DNA from: Oscillospiraceae bacterium
Lineage (GTDB): Bacteria > Bacillota > Clostridia > Oscillospirales > Ruminococcaceae
Length of the DNA stretch: 19,642 nt
Assembly (NCBI GenBank): GCA_003531585.1
Contig: DQFX01000004.1
Coordinates: forward strand, 1 to 19,642
Direction of reading: 5' to 3'
How positions within the stretch are numbered: position 1 is the first letter of the stretch; each line of letters opens with the position of its first letter. Below, piece by piece: positions 13,953-19,642 of this stretch. A program made the position numbers and the translations under genes. The notes beneath the pieces are model-generated. The model saw only the letters and a program-made list of their open reading frames with translations, was not told where the DNA came from and searched no databases.

Positions 13953-15044
13953 ATGTTAATGAAAGAGGGAGAAACAAGGATCCCTGCGGGCTGCGCGATC
14001 TCGGGCTTTATCAACAGGAGCGGCAGAAGGACAAACGGCAGTGTGATCGTGAATTCCATTGCCTGTATGCACGACCGCTCGAACGGTCTGGGCGGCGGCT
14101 ACGCCGGATACGGCATTTATCCGGAGTACAAGGATCAGTACGCGTTCCATGTTTTCTACGATTCCAACGAGGCGAGGATAAAGACCGAGGCGTTCATCGA
14201 CCGTCATTTCGACGTCATCAACCTCTCGCGTATTCCCACCAGAAAGCACCCGAACATCACCGACGAGCCGCTTATCTGGCGCTACTTCGTTAACCCTCTT
14301 CCCACAAAGCTCCAGGAGAGCCAGCTCGACGAGCGCACCTACGTTGCCCGCTGCGTCATCAAGATAAACGACAAGATCGACGGCGCTTATGTCTTCTCCA
14401 GCGGCAAGAACATGGGCGTATTCAAGGCGGTCGGCTACCCTGAGGACGTCGGCGAATTCTACCGTCTCGACGAGTACGACGGCTGGGCGTGGACGGTACA
14501 CGGCCGCTACCCGACGAACACCCCCGGCTGGTGGGGCGGCGCTCACCCCTTCGCGCTGCTCGACTACACGATAGTACATAACGGCGAGATCTCCTCCTAT
14601 GACGCGAACAGACGTTTCATCGAAATGTTCGGCTACAAGTGCAACCTGCTGACCGATACCGAGGTAATCACCTACATCATCGACTACCTCCACCGCCGCC
14701 TCGGAATGCCCCTTGACGACGTTGCGAAGGTCATCGCGGCTCCGTTCTGGAGCGAGCTTGAATCCGGCAGGTTCAGCCCGGAGGAAACGGCGAAGATACG
14801 CCATTTCAGAAACGTTTATTCCAGCCTGCTCATCACAGGACCCTTTTCAATAATCCTCGGATTCAACAACGGAATCATGGCGCTCAACGACAGACTGAAG
14901 CTCCGTTCGATGGTCGCTGCTGAAAAGGGCGATACGGTCTACGTATCCAGCGAGGAATGCTCCATCAGAACGATGTCCCCGGACGTCGACAGGATCTGGA
15001 GCCCCCGCGGCGGCGAACCGATAATCGTAACACTTGATAAATAA
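13953..15044 (+). CDS. Glutamate synthase, class II glutamine amidotransferase subunit (GlxB type)
   Basis: This 363-aa Ntn-hydrolase domain releases ammonia from glutamine for the synthase subunit. The presumed nucleophile is Cys14 in IPAGCAISGFI. HGRYPTNT at 183-190, HNGEIS at 209-214 and TDTE at 234-237 are the glutamine-binding and oxyanion signatures of the class. Cys14 is not at the N-terminus, so 13 residues must be removed to free the catalytic amine, as with the glutamate synthase propeptide. AGGAG lies 7 nt before the ATG; a second ATG at 13959 is possible. It is the first gene of the split glutamate synthase operon, behind the leader attenuator. Conventional bacterial GltB fuses this domain to the synthase domain. 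Confidence 0.9.
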   Translation: MLMKEGETRIPAGCAISGFINRSGRRTNGSVIVNSIACMHDRSNGLGGGYAGYGIYPEYKDQYAFHVFYDSNEARIKTEAFIDRHFDVINLSRIPTRKHPNITDEPLIWRYFVNPLPTKLQESQLDERTYVARCVIKINDKIDGAYVFSSGKNMGVFKAVGYPEDVGEFYRLDEYDGWAWTVHGRYPTNTPGWWGGAHPFALLDYTIVHNGEISSYDANRRFIEMFGYKCNLLTDTEVITYIIDYLHRRLGMPLDDVAKVIAAPFWSELESGRFSPEETAKIRHFRNVYSSLLITGPFSIILGFNNGIMALNDRLKLRSMVAAEKGDTVYVSSEECSIRTMSPDVDRIWSPRGGEPIIVTLDK

Positions 15045-15076
15045 GCGATAGAGCAGAATTGAAAGGAAGATCACAA

Positions 15077-16582
15077 GTGGCTATTAACTATATGAATCCT
15101 CTGTTTGAGGTGGTCCGCAACCCTGACCGCTGCATAAAGTGCCGCGTCTGTGAGCGCCAGTGCGCCAACGAGGTGCATCATTACGACCCCGACCTCGACA
15201 GAATGGTATCCGATGAAACGAACTGCGTTGACTGCCAGCGCTGTGTGACGCTCTGCCCGACAAGAGCGCTCAAGATAAGAAAGAACGAGAACGAGTTCCG
15301 CGAGAACGGCAACTGGAGCCAGCAGGTAATGGACGAGGTCTACAAGCAGGCAGGCTCCGGCGGAGTGCTCCTCTCTGCGATGGGCAACCCCCGCGAGTAC
15401 CCGGTTTACTGGGACAAGATACTGCTGAACGCTTCCCAGGTAACAAACCCGCCTATCGACCCGCTGCGCGAGCCGATGGAGACCAAGACCTTCCTCGGCA
15501 AGAAGGAGCAGGAGATCCACTACGACGAGAACGGCAGGGCTGAATTCAAGCACAATCCGTACCTCGAGCTGGACGTTCCGGTGATGTTCTCCGCGATGTC
15601 ATTCGGCTCCATTTCGAAGAACGCGCATGAGTCTCTTGCGAGAGCGGCTCAGGAACTGGGAACCTACTACAACACCGGCGAGGGCGGTCTGCACAAGGAT
15701 TTCTACAAGTACGGCCCCAACACGATATGCCAGGTAGCTTCCGGACGTTTCGGCGTGTTCAAGGAATACCTCGACACCGGCGCCGCTATCGAGATAAAAA
15801 TGGGTCAGGGCGCTAAGCCGGGTATCGGCGGACACCTCCCGGGTATGAAGATAAACGAAGAAATATCCAGGACCCGTATGATACCCAAGGGCACAGACGC
15901 TATCTCCCCCGCTCCGCACCACGATATCTATTCCATCGAGGATCTCCGCCAGCTTGTTCTCTCGCTGAAGGAAGCCACCGACTGGAAGAAGCCGGTCATC
16001 GTAAAGATAGCGGCGGTACATAACGTTGCGGCTATCGCCTCCGGTATCGCAAGAAGCGGCGCGGACATCATCGCCATCGACGGTTACAGAGGCGGCACCG
16101 GCGCGGCTCCGACACGTATCCGCGATAACGTGGGCATTCCGATAGAGCTTGCGCTCGCAAGCGTTGACCAGAGGCTCCGCGACGAGGGTATCAGAAATAA
16201 TGTTTCCATCGTTGTCGGCGGTTCGATCAGAAGCAGCGCGGACGTCGTAAAGGCTGTAGCGCTCGGCGCTGACGCAGTTTATATCGCAACGGCGGCTCTG
16301 CTGTCGATGGGCTGCCACCTTTGCAGGAGCTGCAACACTGGCAAGTGCAACTGGGGCATCGCAACTCAGCGCGCAGACCTTGTTAAGCGCCTCAATCCGG
16401 ATATCGCGTACAAGCGCCTGGTGAACCTCGTACACGCGTGGGATCACGAGATCAAGGAAATGATGGGCGGTATGGGTATCAACTCGCTGGAGTCCCTCCG
16501 CGGCAACAGACTCATGCTCCGCGGCATAGGACTCAACCAGAAGGAACTTGATATACTCGGAATCATGCACGCAGGTGAATAA
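15077..16582 (+). CDS. Glutamate synthase central (FMN/Fe-S) subunit with N-terminal ferredoxin domain, archaeal type
   Basis: This 501-aa subunit reduces 2-oxoglutarate plus ammonia to glutamate. Residues 19-29 and 50-60 carry two CxxCxxCxxxC [4Fe-4S] motifs. The FMN-barrel domain shows MSFGSIS (174-180), GEGG (201-204), QGAKPGIGGHLPG (244-256), SPAPHHDIYS (278-287) and DGYRGGTGAAP (335-345). The cluster loop has Cys413, Cys419 and Cys424, matching the C-x5-C-x4-C [3Fe-4S] site of GltB, plus an extra Cys416. An in-frame TTG at 15059 is open, but AAAGGA lies 9 nt before the GTG at 15077, so GTG is chosen. The next two genes presumably supply electrons, and the GXGXG domain is encoded separately downstream. 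Confidence 0.93.
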   Translation: MAINYMNPLFEVVRNPDRCIKCRVCERQCANEVHHYDPDLDRMVSDETNCVDCQRCVTLCPTRALKIRKNENEFRENGNWSQQVMDEVYKQAGSGGVLLSAMGNPREYPVYWDKILLNASQVTNPPIDPLREPMETKTFLGKKEQEIHYDENGRAEFKHNPYLELDVPVMFSAMSFGSISKNAHESLARAAQELGTYYNTGEGGLHKDFYKYGPNTICQVASGRFGVFKEYLDTGAAIEIKMGQGAKPGIGGHLPGMKINEEISRTRMIPKGTDAISPAPHHDIYSIEDLRQLVLSLKEATDWKKPVIVKIAAVHNVAAIASGIARSGADIIAIDGYRGGTGAAPTRIRDNVGIPIELALASVDQRLRDEGIRNNVSIVVGGSIRSSADVVKAVALGADAVYIATAALLSMGCHLCRSCNTGKCNWGIATQRADLVKRLNPDIAYKRLVNLVHAWDHEIKEMMGGMGINSLESLRGNRLMLRGIGLNQKELDILGIMHAGE

Positions 16583-16616
16583 ACCCTGACACTGCTCGAA
16601 AGGAATGGTCATAACA

Positions 16617-17051
16617 ATGAAAAAGGTTTATGTGAACGAGGACTGGTGTCTTGGCTGCCATCTGTGTGAATTCACCTGTGCGGCGGCGAACAGCGGTGCT
16701 CCCGATATGATTAAGGCGTTCGCAGGCGGGAAGAAGCCCGTCGCGAGGATCCAGATAGAAGAAGGCGACAAGATAAACTTCGCGGTCCAGTGCCGCCACT
16801 GCGACGCTCACCCCTGCGTAAAGGGCTGCATCGCGGACGCACTCTCAGTGCAGGACGGCGTTATCGTCTGCGACGAGGAGAAGTGCGTAGGCTGCTACAC
16901 CTGCGTTCTCTCATGTCCCTACGGCGCTATCGTCATCGACGAGGCGGGACACAAGATCCGCAAGTGCGACCTCTGCACGCGCAACAGCCACGGCGAGCCG
17001 GCATGCGTAAAGGCTTGCCCGAACAACGCTATAGTTTTCGAGGAAAGGTGA
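16617..17051 (+). CDS. Polyferredoxin with four [4Fe-4S] motifs
   Basis: This 144-aa electron-transfer protein of the DmsB/HycB type has sixteen Cys in four groups: 11/14/17/21, 59/62/67/71, 90/93/96/100 and 117/120/130/134. They fit four [4Fe-4S] clusters. There is no signal peptide, so it acts in the cytosol. An ATG at 16605 abuts the GGA of the ribosome binding site; the ATG at 16617 (MKKVYV) is better spaced and is chosen. It lies between the synthase subunit and the FAD oxidoreductase. It is therefore the likely wire between NAD(P)H oxidation and glutamate formation. Electron flow is inferred from gene order. Confidence 0.9.
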   Translation: MKKVYVNEDWCLGCHLCEFTCAAANSGAPDMIKAFAGGKKPVARIQIEEGDKINFAVQCRHCDAHPCVKGCIADALSVQDGVIVCDEEKCVGCYTCVLSCPYGAIVIDEAGHKIRKCDLCTRNSHGEPACVKACPNNAIVFEER

Positions 17052-17061
17052 GGTGACGGAT

Positions 17062-18294
17062 ATGAACTACGTAATTATCGGCAACTCTGCTGCGGCAGTC
17101 GGAACGATCGAGGGTATCCGTCAGATAGACAAGACCGGAAAGATAACCGTTATCTCCGACGAAAAGTACCACACCTATTCCCGCCCGCTCATCTCCTACT
17201 GGCTGATGGGGAAAGTCACAGACAAGAACATATACTACCGCAGCGCGGACTTCTACGAGAAGAACGGCGTTGAGACCAGGTTCGATACCCGCGTGACTAA
17301 GATAGACCCGGCTGCGAAGAATGTCGTTCTTGCAGACGGAAGCACGGTCCCCTACGACAAGCTGATGGTGGCTACAGGCTCGAAGCCGTTCGTTCCCCCG
17401 ATGAACGGAATGGAGAAGATAGCCTCCTGCCACACGTTCATGAGCTACGACAGCGTAAAGGCCATCAAGGCTGAGGTCAAGCCCGGAATGAAGGTGCTGA
17501 TAATCGGCGCGGGACTTATCGGTCTGAAGGCTGCCGAGGCGCTCAACGAGTACAAGGCGGACATCACTGTAGTCGATATGGCTGACCGTATCCTGCCGTC
17601 CATTCTGGACGTCCGTGCAGGCTCCATCATGAAGAAGCACATCGAGAGCAAGGGAACAAAGTTTATTCTCGGAACCTCCGTTGACGAGTTCAGCGAGCAC
17701 TCCGCAAAGCTGAAGAACGGCGCTGCAGTTGATTTCGACATGGTTATAATCGCGGTGGGCGTACGCCCGAACACCGAGCTTGTCTCCGAAGCGGGCGGCA
17801 AGGTGGAGCGCGGCATAATCTGCGACCTCACCCAGAAAACCACCATCGATGACGTTTACGCCGCAGGCGACTGCACAGTCAGCCACGACGCTTCCTCCGA
17901 CACCGACAGGATACTCGCGCTGCTGCCGAATGCGTACATGCAGGGCGAGGTAGCCGGAAGGAACATGGCGGGCGCCGAGACAAAGTACGAGAACGCGATA
18001 CCGATGAACGCGATAGGATTCTTCGGGCTGCACATCATCACCGCCGGAAGCTACGACGGCGAGGAATATGTTGAGGAACACGGCAATAATTATAAAAAGC
18101 TGGTATTCAAGGACGGACTGCTCAAGGGATTCATACTGATGGGCGACGTAAAGCGCGCAGGAATATACACCTCCATGATAAAGGAGCGCATAGACCTCTC
18201 CGACGTTGACATGGATATGCTTAAAGAGAGACCGCAGATGATGATGTTCAGCAAGGCGCGCAGGGAAGATAAGCTGGGAGGAATAAAGAGATGA
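17062..18294 (+). CDS. FAD-dependent NAD(P)H oxidoreductase (pyridine nucleotide-disulfide oxidoreductase family)
   Basis: This 410-aa flavoprotein has an N-terminal FAD motif, VIIGNSAAAVGT (residues 4-15), in the GxSxxxxG form seen in NirB- and NADH:rubredoxin-reductase-like members. An NAD(P)-binding VLIIGAGLIGLKAAEAL lies at 145-161 and the FAD ribityl site DDVYAAGDC at 263-271. The acidic Asp172 at the end of the second strand of the NAD fold (TVVDM) favours NADH over NADPH. A GTG at 17053 is open, but GAGGTGA is well spaced to the ATG at 17062. It ends in an ATGA overlap with the next gene. It probably replaces the GltD beta subunit as electron donor to the polyferredoxin. Its partner is inferred. 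Confidence 0.88.
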   Translation: MNYVIIGNSAAAVGTIEGIRQIDKTGKITVISDEKYHTYSRPLISYWLMGKVTDKNIYYRSADFYEKNGVETRFDTRVTKIDPAAKNVVLADGSTVPYDKLMVATGSKPFVPPMNGMEKIASCHTFMSYDSVKAIKAEVKPGMKVLIIGAGLIGLKAAEALNEYKADITVVDMADRILPSILDVRAGSIMKKHIESKGTKFILGTSVDEFSEHSAKLKNGAAVDFDMVIIAVGVRPNTELVSEAGGKVERGIICDLTQKTTIDDVYAAGDCTVSHDASSDTDRILALLPNAYMQGEVAGRNMAGAETKYENAIPMNAIGFFGLHIITAGSYDGEEYVEEHGNNYKKLVFKDGLLKGFILMGDVKRAGIYTSMIKERIDLSDVDMDMLKERPQMMMFSKARREDKLGGIKR

Positions 18295-19013
18295 TCATTG
18301 ACGCAAAGAATATGCCGTATGCAGAGCTGAATAAAATGATCAGGGACTCTGACGAGCAGAAATTCACGCTTGAGAACGTTCTCGGGCAGAGATACATCGG
18401 CGCGGGTCTTTCCGGCAAGGAGATACTCATAAAGGGAACCCCCGGAAACGCCCTCGGAGCGTACCTGAACGGTGCTAAGATAAGCGTACACGGAAATGCT
18501 CAGGACGCCACCGGCGACACAATGAACGACGGCGCGATAATCATTCACGGCAACAGCGGCGACACCACCGGCTACGCGATGCGCTCCGGCGAGATATATG
18601 TCCAGGGCAACGCCGGGTACCGCGTCGGTATCCACATGAAGAGCTATCAGGATATGTTCCCGACCATCGTTATCGGCGGCAAGGTCGGCGACTTCCTCGG
18701 CGAGTACCAGGCGGGCGGTATCATCATCGTGCTTGGTATCGGCGTTGAGGGCTGCCCGGTAGGTCACTTCTGCGGCACCGGAATGCACGGCGGAGAGATG
18801 TTTATTCGCAGCGACGTTATGCCGAAGGGACTCCCCGTTCAGGTGTGCTGTACAGTAGCCACCGCAGAGGAGAAGGAGTCCATCAGACACTACGTAGAGC
18901 GCTTCACGAAGCACTTCGGCAATGATACTGACACGCTGCTCAGCTCCAATTTCTTCAAGCTCACTCCGAATTCCGCAAGCCCTTACAAGCAGCTTTACGT
19001 CAACAATCTTTGA
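18291..19013 (+). CDS. Glutamate synthase GXGXG (C-terminal beta-helix) domain subunit
   Basis: This 240-aa protein is equivalent to the C-terminal beta-helix domain of bacterial GltB. It shows the repeated glycine pattern of the family across about residues 48-150: GNALGAYLNGAKISVHGNA, then GDTMNDGAIIIHGNSGDTTG, GEIYVQGNAGYRVG and GGIIIVLG. In glutamate synthase this domain is structural. The ATG overlaps the stop of the flavoprotein gene (ATGA), indicating coupled translation. It completes the split synthase with the amidotransferase and FMN subunits. Confidence 0.92.
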   Translation: MIIDAKNMPYAELNKMIRDSDEQKFTLENVLGQRYIGAGLSGKEILIKGTPGNALGAYLNGAKISVHGNAQDATGDTMNDGAIIIHGNSGDTTGYAMRSGEIYVQGNAGYRVGIHMKSYQDMFPTIVIGGKVGDFLGEYQAGGIIIVLGIGVEGCPVGHFCGTGMHGGEMFIRSDVMPKGLPVQVCCTVATAEEKESIRHYVERFTKHFGNDTDTLLSSNFFKLTPNSASPYKQLYVNNL

Positions 19014-19046
19014 TCGGCGGGAACGCCGCGGGAAGGGGGATCCTTG

Positions 19047-19622
19047 ATGTCCAGGGTATTTATCAACGCCAAAACCGAGATGATCTGCGGCACGATATCG
19101 GCTGCGCTGGAGGACGCCGGCGCAGAAATCACCTGTTGCTTTGATGATGAGGAAGCGGCAGCGAAGGATCTTTCCGGCTATGATGTGGTGATAGTATCCA
19201 CACCGCTTCGCAGTGAGTTCGGTCTGAACTACGTCGCTGAGATCCACGACCGCACTAGCGCGGTTATCATAGTGCTGGCAAAGACGGAGATCGCCGACGA
19301 GGTGCAGAACCGTATCAAGTTCACAGGCGCGTATGTGCTCCCGAGGCCGTTCACGAAGCAGGCGCTGGTGCAGACTATCCGAATGGCTCAGATGGCGAAG
19401 GAGAACATGCAGCGGCTGGAGCAGGAGCGCTCCAAGCTCTCGAAGCAGCTTGAGGACACGAAGATAATCGACCGCGCGAAATGCTGCCTGATACAGTACC
19501 TGAACCTCACGGAGAACCAGGCGCACAGGCATATTCAGAAGCTCGCGATGGATACGCGGAGAACGCAGCGGGAGATCGCGGATGATATTCTGAACACCTA
19601 TAGCGGAATGACAAATGTATAG
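19047..19622 (+). CDS. ANTAR-domain RNA-binding antiterminator, NitR-like
   Basis: This 191-aa regulator has a receiver-like domain (about 3-112), a Gln/Glu/Lys-rich coiled coil (about 115-138) and a C-terminal ANTAR domain (about 140-186). The ANTAR pattern is DRAKCCLIQYLNLTENQAHRHI followed by LAMDTRRTQREIADDIL. The usual phospho-acceptor position in YDVVIVSTPL is Ser51, not Asp, so phosphorylation control is unlikely. A purine-rich GGAAGGGGGA site precedes the ATG at 19047; a TTG one codon earlier is less likely. Clostridial NitR is an ANTAR protein beside gltAB/glnA and is thought to antiterminate nitrogen genes. Here the gene follows a split gltS operon whose leader holds ANTAR-type hairpins. 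The inducer is unknown. Confidence 0.92.
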   Translation: MSRVFINAKTEMICGTISAALEDAGAEITCCFDDEEAAAKDLSGYDVVIVSTPLRSEFGLNYVAEIHDRTSAVIIVLAKTEIADEVQNRIKFTGAYVLPRPFTKQALVQTIRMAQMAKENMQRLEQERSKLSKQLEDTKIIDRAKCCLIQYLNLTENQAHRHIQKLAMDTRRTQREIADDILNTYSGMTNV

Positions 19623-19642
19623 CGGTGTAGTGTGCTTCCGAA

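Overview
The window looks like a chromosomal segment of an anaerobic gut-type Clostridia, most like the Ruminococcaceae/Oscillospiraceae. This is inferred from the gene families, the roughly 50% GC content, the AGGAGG-type ribosome binding sites and the housekeeping-type promoters. No taxonomic search was run. Apart from a tandem repeat array, I see no phage, IS, CRISPR or RNA-gene content.

Layout. (1) About 1-5460, minus strand: a polyamine operon, speD > speA > (120-bp tandem repeat array) > speE > cupin > carboxynorspermidine-synthase-like dehydrogenase > a further gene whose start codon lies at the left edge. It encodes decarboxylated-SAM production, an arginine/lysine decarboxylase, spermidine synthase and the first enzyme of the alternative carboxyspermidine route. 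(2) 5682-6737, minus: a DUF421 (YetF-like) membrane protein and a DUF4363 partner. (3) 6815-7887, plus: a U32-peptidase-like Cys-rich protein behind a perfect consensus promoter. (4) 7967-10130, plus: an SCP2-like protein with an Ala/Pro/Lys tail, then an SGNH-hydrolase lipoprotein, each followed by a terminator. (5) 10138-13450, minus: gatC-gatA-gatB, the Glu-tRNA(Gln)/Asp-tRNA(Asn) amidotransferase. (6) 13689-19622, plus: a six-gene split glutamate synthase operon consisting of class II glutamine amidotransferase, ferredoxin-fused FMN synthase domain, four-cluster polyferredoxin, FAD/NAD(P)H oxidoreductase, GXGXG domain and an ANTAR antiterminator.

The most interesting signal is the 235-nt leader of the glutamate synthase operon. 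It holds two hairpins with hexaloops AGTGCT and AGCGCT. Both have the A1/G4 pattern known for ANTAR-protein RNA targets. The second hairpin is mutually exclusive with a terminator that ends in a T7 run just before the ribosome binding site. The last gene of the operon is a NitR-like ANTAR protein whose receiver domain lacks the phospho-acceptor Asp. Together these suggest a self-contained, nitrogen-responsive antitermination circuit.

The second notable structure is the 120-bp repeat array between speA and speE. Its hairpin module is also the last codons and stop codon of speA.
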